From the NCBI GenBank assembly GCA_045660225.1, contig JAZRDK010000077.1:11351-75350 (forward strand): DNA of 64,000 bases, given 5' to 3'. Below, in pieces: positions 42,401-50,506 of this stretch. Origin of the DNA: Scatosoma sp045660225 (lineage in GTDB: Bacteria; Bacillota; Clostridia; Christensenellales; Borkfalkiaceae). A program made the position numbers and the translations under genes. The notes beneath the pieces are model-generated. The model searched no databases, was not told the DNA's origin, and was given only the letters and a program-made list of their open reading frames with translations. Position 1 is the first letter of the stretch, and every line of letters starts with the position of its first letter.

Positions 42401-44025
42401 TCTTGGACTTGTGCGCCACTTCCTTCCCCCAACGTCGCTTAAAATGGCATTATCGCAGTCGTTTCGAGCCGTTGATTTCCTTCTCGAACAAGCATTTTTA
42501 CGACGGGGATTTGGTTACCTTCCCGTCCGCAAAGACGGACAAGGACGGCATCGGCGTCGACTTTGTTTACGTGGACGACGGCGTGTTTGACCGCCAAACG
42601 AAAACCAACCGCCGTGAAGCGGAAAAAATCGTCGATATGGTGTTTGAACATATCGACAAATATCCAGAGCGCAGTTTGGGCGTCGTCGCGTTCAGCGTAT
42701 CGCAACAAACCTTAATCGATAGACTGATTGCAAAAAGACGTCTGACGTGCCCTTCGAAAGACTGGTTTTTTAAGTCGGACAAACCCGAAGCCTTCTTCGT
42801 GAAAAACTTGGAAACGGTGCAAGGCGACGAGCGCGACACGATTCTTTTCAGCGTCGCCTATGCCAAAGACGCGTCGGGAAAACTGCTTTTGAATTTCGGG
42901 CCTATCAACCGCGAAGGTGGCGAACGCCGTCTAAACGTTGCCGTCACGCGCGCGAAATACAACGTGAAACTGATTGCGTCTATGCGCCATACGGACATCG
43001 ACCTGTCCGGTTCGAAATCGGTAGGCGCACGCCTTTTGCGCGACTATTTAGACTATGCGAAAAACGGAGAAATCGCGTTAGAACGCGCTTCCTTTGAAAA
43101 CCCCTTCGAGCGCTGGCACTCTGAACTGAAAACGGAAATCGGCGATTTCTTGCGCGAAAAAGGATACGAAGTCGACACGGACGTGGGTTGTTCTTCCTTC
43201 AAGTTGGACTTGGCGGTGAAATACCCTAACTCCCCCGACTACGCCATTACGATAGAGTGCGACGGTGCAACCTATCGCCAGTCGAAAACGGCGCGCGATA
43301 GAGATAGACTTCGCCAAGACGTGTTAGAGCGTATGGGCTGGAAATTCTACCGCATTTGGTCTACCGACTGGTTTAGAAACAAGCGCGTAGAAAAAGAACG
43401 TCTTTTGACGGCGGTAAAATCCGCCGTGGAAAGCGCGCCAAAAAAACCGCAACCTACCCCTGTCAGCGAAACGTCCTTTGAAGAAACGGTTGTGGACAAC
43501 CATTTCACCTTCCCTAAGTACGAAATGGCAGACGAAGTCTTTTTCAGCAACGCCTTCAAAGGCGACATACCACGCGTAATTCGCGCGATTTTGGAAGTAG
43601 AATCTCCCCTTTCCGAAGAGTGGTTGTTAAAACGTATCGTCTTCCTGTTCGACGGCAGGGAAAAGGTAACCGCCGTCGTACGCGACGCGTTTAATAGGTT
43701 GCTTTGGAATTGCCAAAGCCAGGGCATCGTCCGTAGAAACGGGTTCTTGTACTTGCAAGGCAAACCGTTGCCCACGTTGCGCGTACCCGCGCACGGCGCA
43801 ACGCCGAGAGAAATCAAGCATATCCCTATCGAAGAGTTGGCAAGCGGTTTGCAAGAACTGCTTAAACAAAACGTCACGGCGGAAAAATCGGGACTGTTTA
43901 AGCTACTCGTCGAACAACTCGGTTTCTCGCGCATCGGCGACGCCGTTTCGGCTCGGCTGGAACAAGCGTTGAAATTGCTTGCAAAAGACGTGGAAATCAA
44001 CGGCGACACCCTGTCCCTGAAATAA
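39421..44025 (+). CDS. DUF4011 / superfamily 1 helicase / Vsr-like nuclease protein (Hhe-like defence candidate)
   Basis: 1,534 residues. The N-terminal ~200 match DUF4011 (KWAELLLDTGKRNNLI). Walker A is GPPGTGKSQTITNV near 312; Walker B-like FDVVIFDEASQIFPQDA near 933; GDSKQMPPS and RLNVAVTRAKYNV near 1175 complete a UPF1-like helicase. Residues about 1226 to 1330 form a Vsr/MTES_1575-type endonuclease (FERWHSELKTEIGDFL, IECDGATYRQ, WKFYRIWSTDWF). The end (residues ~1380 to 1450) is DUF3320-like. This order is that of the single-gene Hhe defence system in published surveys; the link is from memory. It stands alone, not inside a defence island. Its ribosome site is weak (AGG ten bases upstream). 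Confidence 0.88.
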   Translation: MSAEKLNKWAELLLDTGKRNNLIHFKDTKKGSVEILFPDFVTLFNRADHSAVFEVYDPKLEDEEEDFDFLDEDVEETQNGKRIPKDVYLNAYKGKLKKNQILVYNAVNKPLSALKDISKKARSAVEETGVNIAYIAFGFIHWCEPEHPQTFMRAPILLAPITIENESSIEPFHVKITDDEIIVNPTFAFKLQNEYGIKLPEFDDDLGIEGYFESIEALICKLKWTVSTECKIGIFSFLKLNMYKDLKDNAPTIAKHQSVRALLGDLGAGATLTEDEGDDVDLLDLHNVVDADSSQAEAIAMALRGKSFVLQGPPGTGKSQTITNVIAECLLHGKKVLFVSEKLAALNVVYEKLKNAGLEEFCLELHSHKANKKQVIEELCHTLKLQKSGVSGQAERELKAKKDAQHTLDAYAEELHKVRPIIGKTLYELYEETATYRSAPDLQFVVYDLKNKGEDYLEKAESALSRYVDYIPSVGYDYRENIWYGYTSTDVSYQAVMELKADLLSVAELGRALQEISNRTDERFNLPANTLARARVLQKFLALAKDSRFITPSLLVSSTLHKTLTALKEMQALAKVVLEKKAVLDKTFDEDVYKLDGQALHKKVTKEFNAFFPRLFSGEYKRIAKEIRLCKKDGTRARYDEVRNTLDTLRVYQQKLAEFNALQRTIAKYLNTAYQGVDTDFARCLQELQALESVQAQGARFGKLAVMKNEEFSAEQPLFKQLYEQYTKAFERYGDAERRITACFDLRAFDMQNVSLLTLIKKCENCHENADNLDNWQEFTKLLQLLKGLDLLSYVNYAIVNKVKPEDVVGAYKKAFYLQWVDAVLRESPTLVSLARVIHDETVKRFKEKDELHFEINKAKIKATLSAQRPKLDMVAQGSSIAILLREGEKKRKQKGIRVLLSEIGDLAQTLKPCFLMSPLSVSTYLGADMQFDVVIFDEASQIFPQDAVGAIYRGKQLIVVGDSKQMPPSNFFNASTETDGEDEDEDVTDFESILDLCATSFPQRRLKWHYRSRFEPLISFSNKHFYDGDLVTFPSAKTDKDGIGVDFVYVDDGVFDRQTKTNRREAEKIVDMVFEHIDKYPERSLGVVAFSVSQQTLIDRLIAKRRLTCPSKDWFFKSDKPEAFFVKNLETVQGDERDTILFSVAYAKDASGKLLLNFGPINREGGERRLNVAVTRAKYNVKLIASMRHTDIDLSGSKSVGARLLRDYLDYAKNGEIALERASFENPFERWHSELKTEIGDFLREKGYEVDTDVGCSSFKLDLAVKYPNSPDYAITIECDGATYRQSKTARDRDRLRQDVLERMGWKFYRIWSTDWFRNKRVEKERLLTAVKSAVESAPKKPQPTPVSETSFEETVVDNHFTFPKYEMADEVFFSNAFKGDIPRVIRAILEVESPLSEEWLLKRIVFLFDGREKVTAVVRDAFNRLLWNCQSQGIVRRNGFLYLQGKPLPTLRVPAHGATPREIKHIPIEELASGLQELLKQNVTAEKSGLFKLLVEQLGFSRIGDAVSARLEQALKLLAKDVEINGDTLSLK

Positions 44026-44035
44026 GCAAAAAAAT

Positions 44036-44070
44036 AAAACGGTAAGGCGGAAAACCTTACCGTTTTTTCT
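44036..44070. terminator. Bidirectional terminator
   Basis: AAAACGGTAAGG (44036-44047) pairs with CCTTACCGTTTT, with a T-run on each strand's 3' side; shared by the helicase gene and the convergent small membrane gene. Confidence 0.88.
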
Positions 44071-44328
44071 TTATCTATTCGTTCCAAAAGCAACGCCGAC
44101 CGCCGTACCGAGCGACGAAAGCAGACCCAAGGGAATATCAATGACCAGCCTTACTAGCCACAAGCCCAAGCGTATAGCCGCCGAAATCAGTCTAAACGTG
44201 CATAAGCAAAGCAAAAATCCGCCCAAAGGAAGGGCAATATCCAGCCAAAGCAAGCGGTACGCATACGCGATGACGAACACAACGGGAAACAAAATCAAGC
44301 CAAAAAGCAACCTTATCAACTTAAACAT
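44071..44328 (-). CDS. Small hypothetical membrane protein
   Basis: 85 residues with AAAGGAG before the ATG. At least two long hydrophobic segments (FGLILFPVVFVIAYAY, LPLGGFLLCLCTFRLIS) and a third weaker one (IDIPLGLLSSLGTAVGVAF). No family recognised. Own promoter and a shared terminator, so it is probably real. Confidence 0.75.
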   Translation of the reverse strand: MFKLIRLLFGLILFPVVFVIAYAYRLLWLDIALPLGGFLLCLCTFRLISAAIRLGLWLVRLVIDIPLGLLSSLGTAVGVAFGTNR

Positions 44329-44366
44329 ACGTTTTCTCCTTTATCTTTTCATACGATTGTATTTTC

Positions 44367-44395
44367 ATTATAAACAAAATGGAAAAATAAAGCAA
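44367..44395 (-). promoter_or_regulatory. Promoter of the small membrane protein gene
   Basis: Minus strand TTGCTT (44395-44390), 17-bp spacer, TATAAT (44372-44367). Confidence 0.7.
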
Positions 44396-44414
44396 CCGAA
44401 TTCAGCCTGTTTTT

Positions 44415-45677
44415 TTACTCGTTTTTTAAGGGTAACGCTTTATCGCGTTTTTTGAAATAGCGCATCGCACAAAGAACGACCACCGCACCGAGAATCGGGA
44501 ATATCGCGCTACACAGCATACCTGCCTTCAAGCCCACCTGTTCGGCGGTCAGTCCAAGTTTTGCGCCAAGCTCGCCGGCAAACGGGCGCACGGAAACTTC
44601 GTCCACGACGACACCCATCAGTTGGGGCGCAACGGACGCGCCCATATCACCGCCCGCCGCCATCAACGCGTACGCGCCGACGCCAAGTCCAGGCATATTT
44701 TCTTCCATCATAATCAACGTACCAGGCCAAAGCATAGCGGTGAACATACCCGTCAAAATGCACGCAACGAAGGCAAAGCCTACGCTTGTGGAAAGCCCTG
44801 CCACCAAATAACAACCCGCCGCGCCCAGCATACCCACAAGCAGTACGGGCGCAATTTTTTTGCCGAATTTGGCGTATGCAATTCTCGACAAACCAAGCAA
44901 GATGGCAAACGTCGCCATACCCAAAACGTCGCCCAGCGCCTTGTCGATTCCAAGCGCCGTTTCCATATAACTCGACACCCAGTTGGACATCGTCGTTTCC
45001 GCACAGCCACCAAAGAAGATACACGCCACGCAAAGTAGCATGCCCACGTACCTGCCCCCGCGCTTTTCCACTTCGCCGTCCTTCCCATTGTCCATTTCCG
45101 GCAACGGAGCGCCCATAAAAAGCAGGGCAGGAATCAAACAAAGCGCGCCGAAAAACATCGTCAAATACGCCCAGTACTCTATGCCGACGAATTTCAAAAA
45201 CAACGTCGCCGTTACCACGACGGCAAAGAAACCGAAGGCGTAAAGCGAGTGCAGTAAGCTCATATCCCGTTGCGGATTTTCCGACGGCATAGCCGCTATC
45301 GTCGGGCTTAACAGCACTTCGGAAAGCCCTGCCGACACCGAGAAAATCACCGTGCCGATACAAAGCCCTACATAGGCGTTGCCGGGGAAAAACGTAGGGA
45401 TAAGCGCGTACAAAAATAGCCCCACGGCGGTGATTATCGGCATAACCCTAATAAAGAACTTGGCGTTGAGCTTATGCGCGAACGCGGTAAAGAGCAAATC
45501 TATGAGCATCTGCGTGCAGAAATTGACGACGACGAGCGTTCCCAAAAGCGTATACGACACGTGAAAAAGCGATTGAAACGCCGTAAATAAAACGGGTGGC
45601 AGACTAAAGGCGGATGCGCCTATAAAAAACACGCTGTAACACGCAAATTTCGTGCGTTTGAAGCTCTGTTGACTCAT
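44415..45677 (-). CDS. Major facilitator superfamily transporter
   Basis: 420 residues from the ATG at 45677 (AGGA eight bases upstream; the earlier in-frame start lies in the leader). About twelve membrane segments. Features include a central charged loop (PLPEMDNGKDGEVEKRGGR) and conserved-type stretches NPQRDMSLLHSLYAFGFF and GLGVGAYALMAAGGDMGASVAPQL. The overall look is that of FucP-type or related sugar importers, but the substrate cannot be read. Own promoter; no enzyme genes adjoin. Confidence 0.85.
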   Translation of the reverse strand: MSQQSFKRTKFACYSVFFIGASAFSLPPVLFTAFQSLFHVSYTLLGTLVVVNFCTQMLIDLLFTAFAHKLNAKFFIRVMPIITAVGLFLYALIPTFFPGNAYVGLCIGTVIFSVSAGLSEVLLSPTIAAMPSENPQRDMSLLHSLYAFGFFAVVVTATLFLKFVGIEYWAYLTMFFGALCLIPALLFMGAPLPEMDNGKDGEVEKRGGRYVGMLLCVACIFFGGCAETTMSNWVSSYMETALGIDKALGDVLGMATFAILLGLSRIAYAKFGKKIAPVLLVGMLGAAGCYLVAGLSTSVGFAFVACILTGMFTAMLWPGTLIMMEENMPGLGVGAYALMAAGGDMGASVAPQLMGVVVDEVSVRPFAGELGAKLGLTAEQVGLKAGMLCSAIFPILGAVVVLCAMRYFKKRDKALPLKNE

Positions 45678-45729
45678 AATTCGTCCTGTTTTTCTCGCTT
45701 GAATTTCGCCCGTTTTTCGGGCTGGTTTT

Positions 45730-45758
45730 ATTATAAACGAAACGCAAAAATAAAGCAA
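45730..45758 (-). promoter_or_regulatory. Promoter of the MFS transporter gene
   Basis: Minus strand TTGCTT (45758-45753), 17-bp spacer, TATAAT (45735-45730). Confidence 0.7.
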
Positions 45759-45792
45759 GCAAACAACGGGATTTTTTCTTTTTATAAACCTT

Positions 45793-47310
45793 TTACGCTT
45801 TTTTCCACGTCCTTGGACTAAACAATACCAAGACGGGCAAAATTTCTAATCTTCCCAATATCATCGTAATCGTCAATACGATTTTCGAGAAGGGATTAAA
45901 CGCCGAGTACGACGCGTACGGCCCTACCGCTTCAAACCCAGGCCCGATATTAGAAAGACACGCGATTGCGGACGAGAAATTGCTTAAAAATCCGTGCTCG
46001 ACGCCGCCCACCGTCGTGCCGTTTACCCCGTCGAAACACAAAAGGAAGGTGACGAAAATGACGACGAAGAAATATAGACAAATAAACGCGAATACGCCGT
46101 TGATGGTCTTTTCTTCCAGCGTCTTGCCTTCCATTTTCACCTTGGGCACGTAGCGTGGATTTATCATCTTTCTGACGTTGACGTACAAACCCTTGACGGC
46201 AATCATAATACGCGACGTTTTCAAACCGCCCGCCGTCGAGCCTGCCATACCGCCCACCAACATAAGGAGCAACAAAACCACCGTCGCGGACGTCGGCCAA
46301 ATGCTGTAATCCGTCGTCGTGTACCCCGTCGTCGTAATCAGCGACGCAACCTGGAAATACGAGTGTCTAAACGCTTCTTCCGTCGAGAAATCTAACGCAA
46401 AGCCCTGCGCTTTCGTCATTAGGCTGATAAACACAAACGCGATTGCCGTAACGACGATAAGAAGATACGCGCGGAATTCTTCGCTTTTTAATACCGCGCC
46501 CGCTTTGCCGATAAGCAACAGATAATACAGCGTGAAATTGACGCCAAACAGCAACATAAACGTTGCGATAACGTACTGCGAGAAGGGGCTTAAAAGCTCC
46601 ATACTGCCCGGGATAAACCCAAAACCGCCCGTACCTGCCGTACCAAACGCCGTCAACATACTAAAGAAAAATTTGTCTTCTTCATACCCTGGAATCGGGC
46701 TGTCGAACGAGAGCACGACGATTTCCAAAATTGTCATTGCAAGATAGATAAGATATAAAATCTGTGCCGTCGCTTTCATTTTCGACACGATTTTGCCCAC
46801 CTGCGGACCAGGGCTTTCCGCGCGGAGAAGGTGCATAGACGACCCGTCCTTGCTTTCGGGAATAAAGATAAGGACGAATACGAGTATACCCATACCGCCT
46901 ATCCAATGCGAAAAACTGCGCCAAAACAGCGTAGAGTGCGAAAGCGCGCCGATATCGTCCACGATGCTTGCACCCGTCGTCGTAAACCCGGACGTGATTT
47001 CAAAGCACGCGTCGACAAAGCTGGGGATTTCGCCGTTGATTACGAAAGGAATTGCGCCGAATACCGCCATCACCACCCAAACGAGCGCGGTGAGTGCAAA
47101 GCCCTCCCTTTGGTACAGCGTTTCGCGGTGGGGTTTGGGGAGTTGCAACAAAAATCCGATGCAAACCAACACGAACGCAGGCACGGCAAACGCAAGCACG
47201 TTTTTGTCGGGTTCTTGATAAATCAAGCTGATGAGCAGGGGCACGAGCATAAGCACCCCTTCAAGCACCATAATTTTACCCAAAATTTTGCCAAGTTTCT
47301 TGTAGTTCAT
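45793..47310 (-). CDS. trkH: TrkH/KtrB family potassium uptake channel subunit
   Basis: 505 residues with four membrane-pore-membrane repeats. Pore loops are visible as ITSGFTTTGASIV, AFGTAGTGGFGF, LITTTGYTTTDY and CLSNIGPGFEAVG, each with the selectivity glycine. It forms the membrane part of K+ uptake gated by the cytosolic TrkA-type ring. It starts six bases after the trkA stop, so the two are one operon. No terminator is obvious in the short gap to the MFS gene. Confidence 0.93.
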   Translation of the reverse strand: MNYKKLGKILGKIMVLEGVLMLVPLLISLIYQEPDKNVLAFAVPAFVLVCIGFLLQLPKPHRETLYQREGFALTALVWVVMAVFGAIPFVINGEIPSFVDACFEITSGFTTTGASIVDDIGALSHSTLFWRSFSHWIGGMGILVFVLIFIPESKDGSSMHLLRAESPGPQVGKIVSKMKATAQILYLIYLAMTILEIVVLSFDSPIPGYEEDKFFFSMLTAFGTAGTGGFGFIPGSMELLSPFSQYVIATFMLLFGVNFTLYYLLLIGKAGAVLKSEEFRAYLLIVVTAIAFVFISLMTKAQGFALDFSTEEAFRHSYFQVASLITTTGYTTTDYSIWPTSATVVLLLLMLVGGMAGSTAGGLKTSRIMIAVKGLYVNVRKMINPRYVPKVKMEGKTLEEKTINGVFAFICLYFFVVIFVTFLLCFDGVNGTTVGGVEHGFLSNFSSAIACLSNIGPGFEAVGPYASYSAFNPFSKIVLTITMILGRLEILPVLVLFSPRTWKKA

Positions 47311-47316
47311 AATACC

Positions 47317-48672
47317 TTATTCTAAAATATCGCCCAAATCGTCAAAGTTTTTGTGCGTAGTGACGACGATGACGTTGTCGCCGTACGTTATCATCGAGTT
47401 GCCGTTAGGGACGATGATTTCCCCTTTTCTAATGATGCAGGCAACCAAACAGTTTGCCTTGAGTTTCAAATCCTTCAACGGCTTATCGAAGAAATCCTTT
47501 TGCGTTTTCGCCACGAATTCCAACGCTTCCACCTGCCCGTTTACCAAGCGGTTCAACGTCTGCACGTTGCTCCCGCGCGAGTTTTCCAAAGCTCGCACGT
47601 AACTGATGACGCGGTTTGCGACGATGTCTTTGGGCGAAACGTTGTTTTTAATGCCCAACTCCTTGAGCATACCGTATAAGTCGTCGCTTTTGATTTGCGT
47701 AATCGTCTTTTTTACCTTCATTTTGTTGGCAAACATCGACGCCAGCATATTTTCTTCGTCCGCATCGGTCAACGCAACGAAAGCGTCCATCGATTCGATG
47801 CCTTCTTCAATCAACAAATCGTGGCGCGCGCCGTTGCCGTGCACTATCGTGATTTTAGGCAGGCGTTCTGCAAGTTCTTCCGCGGTTTCTTTGTCCTTTT
47901 CAATCAGTTTCACGCGGTATTTACCCTGCGAAAGCATATCCGCCAAATAATACCCAACCTTTCCGCCACCCACAATCATAATGCGTTTTAAGGGCGCGGT
48001 TTCGATATGAATTTCCGAAAGGAAATGCGAAAGCGATTTCGCGTCCGTCGTAAAGTGAATTCTGTCCCCTTCTTCAATTTGGAAATTGCCCGAAGGAATC
48101 GTCAGCGTATCTCCGCGCTGTACCGCGCAAATCAGCGTCTTTGTCGACAGCTTTTTGCCCAACGAAATCAACGTTTCGCCAACGAGCGCGCAACCCTTTT
48201 CCGCGACGATTTCCACAAGCAAAACCTTGCCCTTGCAAAACCGTTCTGCTTGGGCAACGGACGGCAAACTGATTAAGTCAAACATTTCGCGCGCCGTGTC
48301 TTCTTCGGGGTTGACAATCATAGAAATCCCGAGCTCGTCCTTCATGGCAAGAATTTGCTTTCTATACGCCGGGTTTCTTACGCGCGCAATCGTGTTTTCC
48401 ACACCGCATTTCTTTGCAACCAAGCAGGCGAAGACGTTCAACTCGTCGCTGTTGGTCAAGACGATGGCAAGCTCCGCCTCGTCCATTTTTGCTTCTTGTT
48501 GAATATCTTGACAAGCGCCGTTTCCGACCACACCGAAAACGTCGTATCTTTCGATAAGACGCTCGATTTTGTCCTTGTCGTTGTCGATAACGGTGATGGT
48601 ATGTCCTTCCACGGCAAGCGTTTTTAATACCGTTTCCCCTATCGTACCCAAGCCGATAATTACAATTCTCAT
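47317..48672 (-). CDS. trkA: Trk system potassium uptake protein TrkA
   Basis: About 451 residues from the ATG at 48672, with GGAG upstream. Two tandem RCK units: MRIVIIGLGTIGETVLKTL starts the first nucleotide-binding domain and MIVGGGKVGYYLADML the second, each followed by a TrkA-C part (FQIEEGDRIHFTT and MITYGDNVIVVTT). It binds NAD(H)/ATP-type ligands and gates TrkH. Its duplicated form matches Trk rather than the single-unit Ktr type. Confidence 0.95.
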   Translation of the reverse strand: MRIVIIGLGTIGETVLKTLAVEGHTITVIDNDKDKIERLIERYDVFGVVGNGACQDIQQEAKMDEAELAIVLTNSDELNVFACLVAKKCGVENTIARVRNPAYRKQILAMKDELGISMIVNPEEDTAREMFDLISLPSVAQAERFCKGKVLLVEIVAEKGCALVGETLISLGKKLSTKTLICAVQRGDTLTIPSGNFQIEEGDRIHFTTDAKSLSHFLSEIHIETAPLKRIMIVGGGKVGYYLADMLSQGKYRVKLIEKDKETAEELAERLPKITIVHGNGARHDLLIEEGIESMDAFVALTDADEENMLASMFANKMKVKKTITQIKSDDLYGMLKELGIKNNVSPKDIVANRVISYVRALENSRGSNVQTLNRLVNGQVEALEFVAKTQKDFFDKPLKDLKLKANCLVACIIRKGEIIVPNGNSMITYGDNVIVVTTHKNFDDLGDILE

Positions 48673-48720
48673 ATCGTTCTCCACACCGTCTACACCCGAC
48701 GGTTTTACTGATATAACTAT

Positions 48721-48749
48721 AGTGTAGCACATTTTTTATCCGTTGTCAA
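48721..48749 (-). promoter_or_regulatory. Promoter of trkA-trkH
   Basis: Minus strand TTGACA (48749-48744), 17-bp spacer, TACACT (48726-48721). Confidence 0.8.
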
Positions 48750-48843
48750 TGCAAAATACGGCTTTGCGCGCCTGCAAAATTTCGACAAGAACGGACGTGT
48801 TTTTGGGTAATTCTTCGTTTTTTCGACGCTTTACAAAAAATCA

Positions 48844-48877
48844 CCCCGTTTGGCAATCTGCCAAACGGGGCTTTTTT
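48844..48877. terminator. Terminator at the end of the polysaccharide locus
   Basis: CCCCGTTTGGCA (48844-48855) pairs with TGCCAAACGGGG (48859-48870); T-runs on both sides. It ends the minus-strand GH63-like gene. Confidence 0.85.
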
Positions 48878-50450
48878 ATTCGGTTTTTACGACGAAACTT
48901 CCGCCTTTATACACAACTTCCACTTCTATTTTGTCCTTCGAACGCACCGTTACGCTTGGTTTCTCGTCTTCGCTTGTACGCGCTTCACAAACCAGGTCGA
49001 TACAGCCGTCGCCGAAGGGATATTGTTCTACGCCGTGTTTTTCCAGCCGATAAACGTGCCAAACAATACGCTTTTTAGAAGCCTCCGGCCGAATCCCAAA
49101 GACGTATTCAAACAAAATAGATATCGGCGCAAGCCCCGTCCAGCCAACGAATTCGCCTAAGGCAGGCTCGCCTTTTCGCATCTCTTCAGGCGCGTAATTC
49201 TCGTACACGGTGCCGTCTTTTTCGAAAACAGTCGTCACGGCGGACACGTAATTGCAAGCAATTTCATACGCCAAATCGTCGTACCCGTATTCCGCAAGCG
49301 CCTTCATAACCATATAGTTGGTGGGCGCCCAAACGCCACCGCGCCAGTATCCGCCAAAACGCTCGTATTCGGGGTGGTCGGCGGAAAGTGTGGGTATCAT
49401 CACGGGACGCTTAAATTCCTTCTCGTTGGTCAGATGCTCCACAAACCGTTTTACACGGTGCTTGGGCACGAGCCCTGCAAGCATCGTCCAGTACGCGCCC
49501 ACGGTTTTGACGTTGCTTTTTCTACCGTCGCGAAATCTGTCGTAATAAAACGCCGTTTCCTCGTCCCAATGCTTTTCATTGATGGTTTTTTGCAGAGCGT
49601 CGCGCTCTTCCTTTAACCACTCCGCATCCTTTTCGCGACCCAAGACTGCCGACATTTTCAATAAAATATCCGCGCTTAAATACTGTTGCGCGCAGGCGTC
49701 AATCCACGTCATAAACCCGTGCGAGCACATAACGTCGTATCCTTCTTCCAGCCTGGGTTGGTTATCCATACCGCTACCTAAACCCGTCGTCCAATACCCG
49801 CCGTCTTGCCAAGTTCGGTTACGTTGCAACCATCGATGGTACGCAAGCAAAGGCGGAAAAACCTTTTTCAAACGTTCTTCGTCCTTCGTCGTTAAATAAT
49901 ATTCCCACTCTGCCCACGGCAAAACGTTTGGACCGGTGGACGAAGGGTCAGAGCGCGAAAATCTTGCGCCTTCTACCGACTGAAACAACTGACGGCAAAT
50001 AAACCCGTCCTTGTGCTGGTGCGCATAGAAATTATCCAGCGAGCCCTGAAAATCAAACACCCTGCTTGCATACTTTGCAAACATCGCAATAAAGCAGGAA
50101 TCCCACATAAACGTAAAATCATAGAAAGCGCAATCGATAAACGGCGACACGATACGCGCCTCTTCGTTTGCAGGTCGCATTTTTTCAAAAGCGATTTGAA
50201 ACACCCTATCATAACAAGCAAGCACCGCATCGTGCCCTTCCCATACGGGCTTAGGGAGCTTTTCTTTTACGTCTTCATAACGGGGCAATTCGCCCTGATA
50301 CGCCGATGCCGTCAAAAAAACGTTTTCTTCGACAAACGGGTTTTTTTCGTAATACGGGTCTTCGTTCATTTTGAAAATCCGCATCCCTTCTTTCGTTTTT
50401 AACCAGGTATTTTCCGCAACAATCGGATTGTTTTTATGATGCAAACTCAT
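48876..50450 (-). CDS. MGH1/GH63-like glycoside hydrolase, cytoplasmic
   Basis: 524 residues, no signal peptide, AAGGAG before the ATG. An (alpha/alpha)6 barrel of the GH63/GH37 type: FMWDSCFIAMFA with the catalytic-type aspartate, a DNFYAHQHKDGFI region, FGGYWRGGVWAPTNYMVMKAL, and GTVYENYAPE with the second acidic residue. These enzymes hydrolyse alpha-glucosides and related bonds (trehalose, mannosyl-glycerate, oligosaccharides). Last gene of the polysaccharide locus, separated from the preceding gene by a hairpin. Substrate unknown. Confidence 0.85.
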   Translation of the reverse strand: MSLHHKNNPIVAENTWLKTKEGMRIFKMNEDPYYEKNPFVEENVFLTASAYQGELPRYEDVKEKLPKPVWEGHDAVLACYDRVFQIAFEKMRPANEEARIVSPFIDCAFYDFTFMWDSCFIAMFAKYASRVFDFQGSLDNFYAHQHKDGFICRQLFQSVEGARFSRSDPSSTGPNVLPWAEWEYYLTTKDEERLKKVFPPLLAYHRWLQRNRTWQDGGYWTTGLGSGMDNQPRLEEGYDVMCSHGFMTWIDACAQQYLSADILLKMSAVLGREKDAEWLKEERDALQKTINEKHWDEETAFYYDRFRDGRKSNVKTVGAYWTMLAGLVPKHRVKRFVEHLTNEKEFKRPVMIPTLSADHPEYERFGGYWRGGVWAPTNYMVMKALAEYGYDDLAYEIACNYVSAVTTVFEKDGTVYENYAPEEMRKGEPALGEFVGWTGLAPISILFEYVFGIRPEASKKRIVWHVYRLEKHGVEQYPFGDGCIDLVCEARTSEDEKPSVTVRSKDKIEVEVVYKGGSFVVKTE

Positions 50451-50464
50451 AACGGCTCCTTGTC

Positions 50465-50499
50465 AAAAACGGCGCAATAACACTTCTTGCACCGTTTTT
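50465..50499 (-). terminator. Intercistronic hairpin before the GH63-like gene
   Basis: On the minus strand AAAAACGGTGCAA pairs with TTGCGCCGTTTTT (13 bp with one wobble), ending in a T-run just upstream of the ribosome site. It may reduce readthrough into the last gene. Confidence 0.65.
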
Positions 50500-50506
50500 A
50501 TTCGTA

